Positions 53,405-61,297 of a DNA stretch of 64,000 nucleotides are shown here, piece after piece. Made by a program: the position numbers and the translations under genes. Below the pieces are notes generated by a model. The model was not told the origin of the DNA, searched no databases, and was given only the letters and a program-made list of their open reading frames with translations. Where the stretch lies: NCBI GenBank assembly GCA_949295905.1, contig CASFNA010000006.1:225542-289541 (forward strand). The letters are read 5' to 3'. The number at the start of each line of letters is the position of its first letter. Positions within the stretch are counted from its first letter, which is position 1. The DNA comes from an uncultured Prevotellaceae bacterium. GTDB taxonomy: Bacteria > Bacteroidota > Bacteroidia > Bacteroidales > Bacteroidaceae.

Positions 53405-54643
53405 ATGAGTATAGCCAATCTTTTCAAGATAGCCTTGCGTGCGATAGCCGCCAACAAGCTCCGCTCGTTTCTTACGATGCTGGGTATAATAATAGGTGTG
53501 GCCTCGGTGATAACGATGCTTGCCATAGGGCAGGGCAGCAAGAAGAGCATCCAGAAGCAGATATCCGAGATGGGGTCGAACATGATTATGATAATGCCCG
53601 GTCAGGATATGCGCGGCGGCGTGCGCCGTGACGCTGACGAGATGGAGACGTTGAAGCTTGCTGATTATGACGCATTGAAGGACCAGTGCCAGTACATAAG
53701 CGCGGTAAGTCCGGTGGTCAATAGTTCCGGCCAATTCATAAACGGGAATAACAATACGCCTTCCACCATTTACGGTGTCAACCGTGATTACCTCGATATA
53801 CGGCAACTTTCGGTTGAGGACGGCGAGATGTTTACGGATGAAGACATCAAGTCGAGCGCAAAGGTATGTGTAGTAGGCAAGACGGTGGTTGATAACCTGT
53901 TTCCTGACGGCTCCGACCCCGTCGGCAAAGTGATAAGGTTTAACACCATACCTTTCCGCATAGTCGGTGTGTTGAAGAGCAAAGGGTACAACTCTATGGG
54001 CATGGACCAGGACGACCTCGTGCTTGCGCCGTATTCAGCCGTGATGAAGCGCATACTTGCGGTGAACTATCTGCAAAGCATTAACTGCTCTGCTTTGACG
54101 GAAGGCTTGACCGACAAGGCTACGGAGGAAATCACCAAGGTGCTGCGTGCGCAGCATAAACTGAAAGACCCTACGGAAGAAAGTGATGGCGACGAGGACG
54201 ACTTCAACATACGTTCGCAGGAGGAACTGGCGAGCATGATGAACTCTACTACCGACCTGATGACCATACTCCTTGCCTGCATAGCCGGAATATCGCTTGT
54301 AGTGGGAGGTATCGGCATCATGAACATAATGTATGTAAGCGTCACCGAGCGCACCCGTGAGATAGGATTGCGCATGAGTGTAGGCGCGCGGGGCATTGAC
54401 ATATTGAGCCAGTTCCTCATAGAGTCGATACTGCTTAGCGTTACCGGGGGCGTGATAGGTGTGCTTATAGGCGTAGGTGCGACGTATGGGGTGAACATAT
54501 TTGCCAAGTGGCCGGTGTTCATCCAGCCGTGGAGCGTGCTGCTTAGTTTCTTCGTCTGCACGGCTACGGGTGTGTTCTTCGGGTGGTATCCGGCAAAGAA
54601 GGCGGCGATGCTCGACCCCATAGAGGCGATAAGGTACGAATGA
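53405..54643 (+). CDS. MacB-type ABC exporter permease
   Basis: This 412-residue protein has the MacB/FtsX plan: one helix near the N-terminus (LTMLGIIIGVASVITMLAIG), a large periplasmic domain (about 45-270), and three C-terminal helices. SVTERTREIGLRMSVGARG is the conserved cytoplasmic coupling segment of the family, and the protein ends with KKAAMLDPIEAIRYE as is typical. The start at 53405 (MSIANLFKIAL) is preferred to an upstream start at 53366. The ATPase gene ends 35 bases earlier. Confidence 0.93.
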   Translation: MSIANLFKIALRAIAANKLRSFLTMLGIIIGVASVITMLAIGQGSKKSIQKQISEMGSNMIMIMPGQDMRGGVRRDADEMETLKLADYDALKDQCQYISAVSPVVNSSGQFINGNNNTPSTIYGVNRDYLDIRQLSVEDGEMFTDEDIKSSAKVCVVGKTVVDNLFPDGSDPVGKVIRFNTIPFRIVGVLKSKGYNSMGMDQDDLVLAPYSAVMKRILAVNYLQSINCSALTEGLTDKATEEITKVLRAQHKLKDPTEESDGDEDDFNIRSQEELASMMNSTTDLMTILLACIAGISLVVGGIGIMNIMYVSVTERTREIGLRMSVGARGIDILSQFLIESILLSVTGGVIGVLIGVGATYGVNIFAKWPVFIQPWSVLLSFFVCTATGVFFGWYPAKKAAMLDPIEAIRYE

Positions 54644-54658
54644 TGATGCCTGACGAAT

Positions 54659-55738
54659 ATGACTAAAAGGACATTTAATGTAATATTGTTCCATACAATC
54701 TGTTGGGTATTGGTGGCGTTGCCGTCAGTATTCTTCATTCCGCAGCATGTCGGGCAGACTGCCGGGATGTATCTCATCCGCCTGTGCCTGCCGCTATTCC
54801 TCTGCGCGGTGTTCTATCTTAATTACTTGTGGCTTGTTCCAAAGTATTTTGTGGAAAGGCGGATTAAGACTTATTTTTTCGTCAATTCCGCGGTTATGCT
54901 GGTCTTGGCGTTGTGCATGAACCTTCTTATGGATGTGATGCACGGCATGGAAAGGGACGCCGGATTTAATCCTCCGCCGCTCCACGAGCATGTGCCGTGG
55001 TTGTTTGCCGTGGCTTTCTTTATCGTACGCGGGATATTCCCGTTCGTGCTTTCCGCCGTATTGGCCACGTCGTTGAGGCTTGCGCTGGGGTGGCAGAAGG
55101 CGGAGGCGGCGCGCCGCGAGATGGAAATACAGAAGACGGAAGCCGAACTGCAAAACCTGCGCAACCAGATAAACCCGCACTTCCTGCTCAACACGCTGAA
55201 CAGCATCTACGCCTTGATATCCTTCGACCGGGACAAGGCGCAGAAGGCGGTGCTGTCACTTAGCGCATTGCTGCGCCAGATGCTGTACGGCGGAAGGAAC
55301 AACGCCGTGGCGTTGAACGACGAGGTTGAGTTCATACGCAACTATGTCGAGCTTATGCGTATAAGGCTGAACAAGAACGTAAGGATAGACTTCAATGTCA
55401 GCATAAGCCATGGTGACGACGTAAAAGTTGCTCCGTTCATATTCATATCGCTTGTTGAAAACGCCTTCAAACACGGTGTAAGCACGGCCAATCCAAGCTT
55501 TATCCTGATAAACATATTGTATGACGGCGAGAAGATAGTGTGCGAGATAAGGAACAGCAATTACCCGAAGGCCTCGACGGACAAGAGCGGCCACGGCATA
55601 GGGCTTGAGCAAGTGGCCCGTCGGCTCGACCTTGCATACGCCGGGAAGTACGAGTGGGAACGGGGCGTTGACGAGGATGAAAATACTTATCATTCAATAA
55701 TAACAATCTATGATACTGAATTGCGCGATAATAGATGA
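54659..55738 (+). CDS. LytS/YehU-type sensor histidine kinase
   Basis: This 359-residue membrane kinase has four hydrophobic segments in the first 150 residues and a His_kinase domain with the phosphorylated His174 in QINPHFLLNTLNSIYALISF. The C-terminal ATPase part has the N-box-like VENAFKHGVS and a GIGLEQVARRLDLAYAG segment. It should sense an envelope or membrane signal and phosphorylate the regulator encoded next. It begins 15 bases after the permease gene and overlaps the regulator by 29 bases. Confidence 0.92.
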   Translation: MTKRTFNVILFHTICWVLVALPSVFFIPQHVGQTAGMYLIRLCLPLFLCAVFYLNYLWLVPKYFVERRIKTYFFVNSAVMLVLALCMNLLMDVMHGMERDAGFNPPPLHEHVPWLFAVAFFIVRGIFPFVLSAVLATSLRLALGWQKAEAARREMEIQKTEAELQNLRNQINPHFLLNTLNSIYALISFDRDKAQKAVLSLSALLRQMLYGGRNNAVALNDEVEFIRNYVELMRIRLNKNVRIDFNVSISHGDDVKVAPFIFISLVENAFKHGVSTANPSFILINILYDGEKIVCEIRNSNYPKASTDKSGHGIGLEQVARRLDLAYAGKYEWERGVDEDENTYHSIITIYDTELRDNR

Positions 55739-56423
55739 CGAGCCTTTGGCGGCCGAGCTTCTTGCAAGCTATGCCCGGAAGACGCCCGAACTGCATCTTG
55801 TCGGTGTGTACGGGAGCGCGGTGGAGGCCATGAAGGAGTTGAGGAACAACCCGGTGGACCTGTTGTTCCTTGACATACAGATGCCGGAACTTAGCGGACT
55901 GGAGTTTGCCAACCTGCTGCCTAAGGAAACGAAGGTGATTTTCACCACGGCGTTCGACCGTTACGCCATTGACGGGTACAAGGTCAACGCCGCCGACTAT
56001 CTGCTCAAGCCTATAAGCTATGATTGCTTCGCCTTGTCCGTGAACCGGGTGGCAGGGCAGCTTGAAGCCAAGGAGATGCAGGACATTAAGGCGCACGACA
56101 GGTTTGTCTACGTGAAGAGCGAGTACAAGCTCGTGCGTATAGACTTCGACGATATACTTTACGTTGAAGGAGTGAAGGATTATGTAAAGATATACCTGAA
56201 CGGCGGGCGCCGACCCGTGATGTCACTGATGAACATGAAGAAGCTGGAGGACTATCTGCCCAAGCCCCAGTTCATGCGCGTGCACCGTTCGTTCATAGTA
56301 AACATGGTGGTTGCGGAGATGGTTGACCGTGGCCGCATCGTGATAGGCGAGATGTATATCCCCGTTTCTGAAAGCTACAAGGAGCAGGTGCAGGAATACA
56401 TCGACCGGCACACTCTTTTTTAA
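55710..56423 (+). CDS. LytTR-type response regulator
   Basis: This 237-residue cytoplasmic regulator has a receiver domain (1-118) with the acidic pair IIDDEP, the phosphorylation site Asp55 in LLFLDIQMPELSG, and a conserved Lys in YLLKPI. A LytTR DNA-binding domain follows (about 130-237) with FVYVKSEYKLVRIDFDDILYVEG and FMRVHRSFIVNM. It probably controls the efflux genes it is linked to. Its start lies inside the kinase gene, a common arrangement for coupled translation. Confidence 0.94.
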   Translation: MILNCAIIDDEPLAAELLASYARKTPELHLVGVYGSAVEAMKELRNNPVDLLFLDIQMPELSGLEFANLLPKETKVIFTTAFDRYAIDGYKVNAADYLLKPISYDCFALSVNRVAGQLEAKEMQDIKAHDRFVYVKSEYKLVRIDFDDILYVEGVKDYVKIYLNGGRRPVMSLMNMKKLEDYLPKPQFMRVHRSFIVNMVVAEMVDRGRIVIGEMYIPVSESYKEQVQEYIDRHTLF

Positions 56424-56428
56424 TTCAT

Positions 56429-56589
56429 AATTCATAATGCACAATTCATAATTGGGTTGGCGGCGCTTCTGTAATTCATAATGCACAAGTCATAATCCAT
56501 AATTGGATTGGTGACTTCCAGTACGGTTATGGATTATAGACTAAAAAAGGAACGCCGCCAACCCGATTATGAATTGTGCATTATGAATT
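56429..56589. repeat. 37-bp inverted repeat in a convergent gap
   Basis: The left arm (56429-56465, beginning AATTCATAATGCACAATTCA) and right arm (56553-56589) are near-perfect complements. A second inverted pair (ATAATCCATAA and TTATGGATTAT) is nested in the loop. Partial direct copies of AATTCATAATGCACAA repeat inside. The outer arm contains the stop region of the phosphatase gene. It fills the space between convergent genes and should terminate both. Confidence 0.85.
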
Positions 56590-57229
56590 AAAAAAGTATT
56601 TCTTCCGGGCTTTCGGCGAAGGTTGTTCCACCGTTTTTGACAAGAAAATCCTTGTCCCTGAACCCCCATAGCACGCTGATGCACGGCAGGCCGCAGTTGC
56701 GCGCCGTGGCTATGTCAACCTCGCTATCGCCCACATATACGGCACCTTCCTTGCTTGCACCGAGCCTGCGCAGGGCTTCGAGCACCGTGTCGGGCGCAGG
56801 CTTTTTGCGTATGTCCGCGCTTTCGCCTATGGCCACGTCGATGTATTCGCCGAAGAAAGTACGGCAAAGATGCTCAGTGGCTTTGCAATACTTGTTGCTT
56901 ACCACGGCCATGCGCCGCCCCTTGGCCTTCAGTGCGTCTAGCATTTCCATTATGCCGGGGTAGGGGCGCGTGGTGTCGAGGCTGTGTTCGAGATAATGGT
57001 TTATGAACGTTTTGTACACGTTTTCGTACAAGGGGTTGCCCGTTCCGCCGGGCACGGCCCTCTCAATCAGTTTCCTTACGCCGTTGCCCACCATCATCCT
57101 GACCTCCTCCGTGGTGTGTTCCGCCATACCATATGCGCGCATGGCGTGGTTGGTGCTGGCCGTAAGGTCGTCGAGGGTGTACAGCAGGGTGCCGTCAAGG
57201 TCGAAAATATATGTGTCAAACTGTTTCAT
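56588..57229 (-). CDS. HAD phosphatase, phosphoglycolate phosphatase-like
   Basis: This 213-residue HAD hydrolase has the nucleophile motif FDLDGTLLYTLDDL, a small helical cap, VVSNKYCKATEHL, and the metal motif YVGDSEVDIATARNCGLPCISV. These are Gph-type features; phosphoglycolate, a product of DNA repair, is the likely substrate, but other sugar phosphates are possible. It is monocistronic on the minus strand with its own promoter. Confidence 0.85.
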   Translation of the reverse strand: MKQFDTYIFDLDGTLLYTLDDLTASTNHAMRAYGMAEHTTEEVRMMVGNGVRKLIERAVPGGTGNPLYENVYKTFINHYLEHSLDTTRPYPGIMEMLDALKAKGRRMAVVSNKYCKATEHLCRTFFGEYIDVAIGESADIRKKPAPDTVLEALRRLGASKEGAVYVGDSEVDIATARNCGLPCISVLWGFRDKDFLVKNGGTTFAESPEEILF

Positions 57230-57285
57230 GATGATGTTTCTCCTTATATTTGCTGTGCGTGCCGGACGTTTCGGCTTGCAGGCTG

Positions 57286-57317
57286 CAAAGTTATATCAAA
57301 AATCCAATAAACGCCAA
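57286..57317 (-). promoter_or_regulatory. Promoter for the phosphoglycolate phosphatase gene
   Basis: On the minus strand, TTG (57317-57315) and TAACTTTG (57293-57286) are separated by 21 bases. It lies 57 bases upstream of the start codon. Confidence 0.55.
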
Positions 57318-57458
57318 GGCCGTAATTGTTTTTTTACCATATTTCACGACATCGCGTAAAAACTGTAACTTTTCAAGCCTTTTATCTTGCGCTTTGCTGC
57401 GCTTTTCTAGTGCTTGCATGGGGATGTATAAGCAAATGCGGTGATGCGGCTTACAATC

Positions 57459-57522
57459 TGAAAGGCGGCCTCTCGTCTTGCCAAAGGCCGCCTTTCGTAG
57501 GGTGAAACATGGCCTTTGGCAA
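57459..57522. repeat. Variant of the palindromic GGCCGTCTTT repeat
   Basis: GAAAGGCGGCCTCTCG, GCCAAAGGCCGCCTTTCG and GTGAAACATGGCCTTTGGC resemble the units at 32100 and 48847, but GGCCGTC is changed to GGCGGCC or GGCCGCC. The palindromic character is kept, as if paired changes had occurred in both arms. Confidence 0.6.
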
Positions 57523-57629
57523 TGCGTTTAGCCTTGTGTGCAGCGCGTGTCGGTGTCATGGCATATGTAAGATTGTAACAATAGCTCATTATTCTTCCGA
57601 TTTTATTCGTCGGTTTCGTTTATGTTTTG

Positions 57630-57637
57630 TATCTTTG
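57630..57637 (+). promoter_or_regulatory. Promoter -7 element for the DEAD helicase gene
   Basis: TATCTTTG fits TAnnTTTG, about 60 bases before the likely start codon. The -33 element is not clear. Confidence 0.6.
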
Positions 57638-57696
57638 CAAAAGATAAAGGCGTGCCTCGGCGGTGCGGCGAGTCTGTTGTTTGCTTGTAAATCATT

Positions 57697-59040
57697 TTGT
57701 GTGTGAAAAACATTGCAGCTATAAATAATGAGGATGAGATACTGCGTCGTCTGGGGATAGGCTCCCTTAGCGACATGCAGCTTGGCATGAAGGATGCCAT
57801 GTCGGGAGGAAACGACGACGTGGTCTTGCTTTCGCCTACTGGTACGGGTAAGACCTTGGCCTACCTTTTGCCTTTGTCGGCTATGCTTGACGCCTCTTCG
57901 TCTGAAGTTCAGGCAGTGGTCATTGTACCCGGGCGCGAGCTTGCGTTGCAGTCGCACGAGGTGTTCAGGAGCATGGCGTGCGGACTAAGGTCGATGTGCC
58001 TTTACGGCGGCCGTCCGGCAATGGACGAGCACAGGGAGCTGCGCCGCGTCATGCCGCAGGTGGTTTTCGTCACGCCGGGAAGGTTCGTTGACCATTTGGA
58101 GAAGGGCAACATCGCCGCCTCGGCGGTAAGGTATGTCGTGATTGACGAGTTCGACAAATGCCTCAAGATGGGCTTCGCCGCCGAGATGTCCAAGGCGATG
58201 GAGCTGCTCGTGGCGGTACGCAGGCGTTTCCTCCTGTCGGCCACGGATGCCGCTGAAATACCTTCGTTCGTCAATATGGGGCGTGCCGTAAGGCTCGATT
58301 ACCTTGACGGGGGCGACGTGCAGGGCAGAATAGGGCAGTATGTGGTGGAAAGTCCTGACAAGGACAAGCTCGATACGCTGGCGGCCCTGCTGTGTTCGTT
58401 TGGCGATGCCAGCACAATCGTATTCCTTAATTACCGCGACAGCGTTGAGCGCGCCAGTTCTTTCCTCGAGGAAAAGGGCTTTGTCGTAAGCTCTTTCCAC
58501 GGCGGAATGGAGCAGAAGGAGCGTGAGGCGGCCGTGTACAAGTTTGCCAACGGCTCTGCCAATGTGCTCGTTGCGACAGACTTGGCGTCGCGCGGGCTCG
58601 ACATGCCCGGCGTTGACAACATCGTGCATTACCATATGCCGGTAGGCGAGGACGAGTATGTGCACCGCGTGGGACGCACCGCAAGATGGGATGCCCGTGG
58701 CAGGGCGTTCTTCCTGTTGGACCCTGGCGAGGAACTTCCGCCCTATGTGCCCGGCGAGCCGGAGCCGTACGCTGTGCCCGCAGGCTGGCAAGTACCGCCT
58801 CGCCCGCGCATGGTTACATTATATATAGGTAAGGGGAAGAAGGACAAAGTGTCGCGCGGCGACATATTGGGCTTTCTCTGCAAGACTGGCGGACTTGAAG
58901 GCAAGGACATCGGGCGCATCGACGTCAAGGAGCGTTGGGCGTATGTGGCCGTTGACAGCAGTAAGTGGCGTGATGTGGTAAGATGTACGTCCGGGGCGAA
59001 ATTGAAAGGCGTAAAGACGGTTGTAGAGCTAATTAAGTGA
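57697..59040 (+). CDS. DEAD-box RNA helicase
   Basis: This ATP-dependent RNA helicase of about 447 residues has the usual order of motifs: Q-region, LSPTGTGKTLAYLLPL (motif I), VPGRELALQ (Ia), VFVTPGRFVDHL (Ib), VIDEFDKCL (II, DEFD in place of DEAD), LSATDA (III), then VATDLASRGLDMPGVDNIVHY and HRVGRTARWDARGRAF (V, VI). A C-terminal extension with TLYIGKGKKDKVSRGDILGF resembles the DbpA-type rRNA-binding domain. No ATG fits: the start must be TTG at 57697 or GTG at 57703. The gene is monocistronic. Confidence 0.9.
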   Translation: MCVKNIAAINNEDEILRRLGIGSLSDMQLGMKDAMSGGNDDVVLLSPTGTGKTLAYLLPLSAMLDASSSEVQAVVIVPGRELALQSHEVFRSMACGLRSMCLYGGRPAMDEHRELRRVMPQVVFVTPGRFVDHLEKGNIAASAVRYVVIDEFDKCLKMGFAAEMSKAMELLVAVRRRFLLSATDAAEIPSFVNMGRAVRLDYLDGGDVQGRIGQYVVESPDKDKLDTLAALLCSFGDASTIVFLNYRDSVERASSFLEEKGFVVSSFHGGMEQKEREAAVYKFANGSANVLVATDLASRGLDMPGVDNIVHYHMPVGEDEYVHRVGRTARWDARGRAFFLLDPGEELPPYVPGEPEPYAVPAGWQVPPRPRMVTLYIGKGKKDKVSRGDILGFLCKTGGLEGKDIGRIDVKERWAYVAVDSSKWRDVVRCTSGAKLKGVKTVVELIK

Positions 59041-59078
59041 CAAAATGTCACATTTTTAGTATTTTTTAATACAAAAAG

Positions 59079-59110
59079 TTTGTGTATGTCAATACGGTGG
59101 CGTAAATTCG
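59079..59110 (+). promoter_or_regulatory. Promoter for the serC operon
   Basis: TTTG (59079-59082), 20 bases, TAAATTCG (59103-59110, one mismatch to TAnnTTTG). It lies 38 bases before the serC start. Confidence 0.6.
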
Positions 59111-59147
59111 CGACAGCAAAAAAGAATAACCTTTAAATTGTATCATT

Positions 59148-60215
59148 ATGAAGAAGTACAACTTTAACGCCGGCCCTTCAATACTTCCGCGTGAAGTGAT
59201 TGAGAATACGGCAAAGCAGATTTTGGATTTTAACGGAAGCGGTTTGTCGTTGGCGGAAATCAGCCACAGGGCAAAAGACTTCCAGCCGGTAGTGGACGAG
59301 GCGGTAGCCCTCATCAAGGAGCTGCTTGGTGTGCCTGAAGGATATTCCGTGCTCTTCCTCGGCGGAGGTGCTTCACTTGAATTCTGCATGATTCCCTACA
59401 ACTTCCTTATAACGAAAGCCGCTTACCTTAACACGGGAACGTGGGCGAAGAAGGCCATAAAGGAGGCCAAGCTCTTCGGTGAAGTGGTTGAGGTCGCATC
59501 GTCAGCCGACGCCAACTATACGTTCATCCCGAAGGACTGGACATGCCCGACGGACGTGGATTACCTGCATATAACCACCAACAACACTATTTACGGAACG
59601 GAAATACGCAAGGATATGGACGTGCCCGTGCCGATGATAGCCGACATGTCATCAGACATTTTCAGCCGTCCGGTGGACGTTTCTAAGTACATGTGCATCT
59701 ACGCAGGCGCGCAGAAGAACCTCTCAATGGCCGGTGTGACGGTGGTAATCGTAAAGGACGACGCCCTCGGCAAGGCTCCGCGCACAATCCCGACGATGCT
59801 TGACTATAAGACACATGTAGACAAAGGCTCGATGTTCAACACGCCTCCGGTTGTTCCTATCTATACGGCTCTCGAGAACCTGCGCTGGATAAAGAAGATG
59901 GGCGGCGTAGAGGCCATGGACAAGCGGGCGTTGGAGCGTGCCGACATGCTTTATTCGGAGATTGACAGGAACAAGCTGTTCCGCGGCACGGTGGCCGAGG
60001 AAGACCGCTCTGTTATGAACATATGCTTCGTGATGAACCCCGAATACGCCGAGCTCGAAAAGCCGTTCATGGAGTATGCTACGGCGCAGGGCATGGTGGG
60101 TATCAAGGGCCACCGCTCGGTAGGCGGTTTCCGCGCAAGCTGCTACAACGCCATGACCGTTGAGGGCGTGCAGGCTCTCGTCCAGTGCATGAAGGACTTT
60201 GAGGCGCAGCACTGA
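59148..60215 (+). CDS. serC: Phosphoserine aminotransferase
   Basis: SerC makes 3-phosphoserine from 3-phosphohydroxypyruvate and glutamate with pyridoxal phosphate; it may also serve pyridoxine synthesis. The N-terminus [20 protein letters not shown] is typical. The cofactor lysine lies in [17 protein letters not shown], and [18 protein letters not shown] is the conserved end. The length of 355 residues is usual. It leads a run with serA and DUF1015, and a hairpin-forming gap separates it from serA. Confidence 0.95.
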   Translation: MKKYNFNAGPSILPREVIENTAKQILDFNGSGLSLAEISHRAKDFQPVVDEAVALIKELLGVPEGYSVLFLGGGASLEFCMIPYNFLITKAAYLNTGTWAKKAIKEAKLFGEVVEVASSADANYTFIPKDWTCPTDVDYLHITTNNTIYGTEIRKDMDVPVPMIADMSSDIFSRPVDVSKYMCIYAGAQKNLSMAGVTVVIVKDDALGKAPRTIPTMLDYKTHVDKGSMFNTPPVVPIYTALENLRWIKKMGGVEAMDKRALERADMLYSEIDRNKLFRGTVAEEDRSVMNICFVMNPEYAELEKPFMEYATAQGMVGIKGHRSVGGFRASCYNAMTVEGVQALVQCMKDFEAQH

Positions 60216-60237
60216 CCGTTTGCGTCCTGATACGATA

Positions 60238-60308
60238 CAAAGGGGGAGCATGTCGTGGTGCGGTTGACCCGCAGGTAATCGCGGCCAAGCGTGCTTCCCT
60301 TTCCTTTT
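60238..60308 (+). promoter_or_regulatory. Hairpin-forming gap between serC and serA
   Basis: AAAGGGGGAGCA (60238 on) can pair, with one bulge, with TGCTTCCCTTT (60292-60302), followed by a T/C-rich tail. A small internal hairpin TGCGG-TTGAC-CCGCA lies within. It may be a terminator, an attenuator or an mRNA-stability element. Confidence 0.45.
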
Positions 60309-60350
60309 CATAAAGCCATAAATGTCTATTAACCAATAAATCTGTATAAT

Positions 60351-61268
60351 ATGAAAGTATTAGTTGCAACGGAGAAGCCGTTTGCCGCCGTTGCGGTAGA
60401 CGGTATAAGGAAGGAAATAGAAGGTGCGGGCAACGAGCTTGTGCTCCTTGATAAATATACGGACGCTGCGCAGCTGCTTGATGCGGTGAAAGATGCCGAC
60501 GCCCTCATAGTACGTTCAGACAAGGTTACGCCGGCCGTTCTCGACGCGGCGGCAAAACTGAAAATCGCAGTGCGCGCCGGTGCCGGTTACGACAACATTG
60601 ACACGGAGTATGCAAAGCAGAAGGGCGTGGTCGTAGAGAACACTCCCGGACAGAACTCGAACGCCGTAGCCGAGCTCGTGTTCGGCCTGCTGGTGTACGC
60701 CGTGCGCAATTTCTATAACGGCAAGGCCGGCACCGAGCTGATGGGCAAGAAGCTCGGCATACTGGCTTTCGGCAACGTGGGGCGCAACGTGGCGCGCATA
60801 GCCAAGGGCTTCGGCATGGACGTTTACGCCTACGACGCGTTCTGCCCCAAGGACGCGATAGAGCAGGCCGGAGTGCACGCGGTTGGCTCGCAGGACGCAC
60901 TCTTCGAGCAGTGCGACATCGTTTCCCTGCACATCCCCGCCACGCCGGAGACCAGGCAGAGCATCAATTACGCCCTGGTGGGCAAGATGAAGAAGGGCGG
61001 CATCGTTATAAACACGGCACGCAAGGAAGTGGTGGACGAGCCGGAACTGCTCAAGCTCATGGCCGAGCGCGACGACCTGAAGTACATCACCGACATCAAG
61101 CCCGATGCCGACGCCGACTTCGCGAAGTTCGAGGGGCGCTATTTCAGCACGCCCAAGAAGATGGGCGCACAGACGGCGGAGGCCAACATCAACGCCGGAA
61201 TTGCCGCCGCAAGGCAAATCAACGCCTTTTTCAAGGACGGTTGCACAAAGTATCAGGTAAACAAGTGA
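60351..61268 (+). CDS. serA: D-3-phosphoglycerate dehydrogenase, short lysine type
   Basis: SerA oxidises 3-phosphoglycerate to 3-phosphohydroxypyruvate, the entry to serine synthesis. The Rossmann motif reads KLGILAFGNVGRNVARIAKG, and the substrate region includes RAGAGYDNIDTEYAKQKGV. At 305 residues it lacks the regulatory ACT and ASB domains of longer forms. The usual catalytic His is replaced: the motif is STPKKMGAQTAEAN, with Lys269/Lys270. This matches the type III lysine (IIIK) class known from Entamoeba and Bacteroidetes. It follows serC and precedes DUF1015. Confidence 0.93.
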   Translation: MKVLVATEKPFAAVAVDGIRKEIEGAGNELVLLDKYTDAAQLLDAVKDADALIVRSDKVTPAVLDAAAKLKIAVRAGAGYDNIDTEYAKQKGVVVENTPGQNSNAVAELVFGLLVYAVRNFYNGKAGTELMGKKLGILAFGNVGRNVARIAKGFGMDVYAYDAFCPKDAIEQAGVHAVGSQDALFEQCDIVSLHIPATPETRQSINYALVGKMKKGGIVINTARKEVVDEPELLKLMAERDDLKYITDIKPDADADFAKFEGRYFSTPKKMGAQTAEANINAGIAAARQINAFFKDGCTKYQVNK

Positions 61269-61297
61269 CAAGTTGACAAGTAACGAGTAAATACGAT

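Larger units (their letters stand above)
57230..57629. other. Spacer between divergent gph and helicase genes
   Basis: The 467-base gap holds the gph promoter (57286-57317), a variant repeat cluster (57459-57522) and the helicase promoter. No gene was recognised. Confidence 0.5.
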
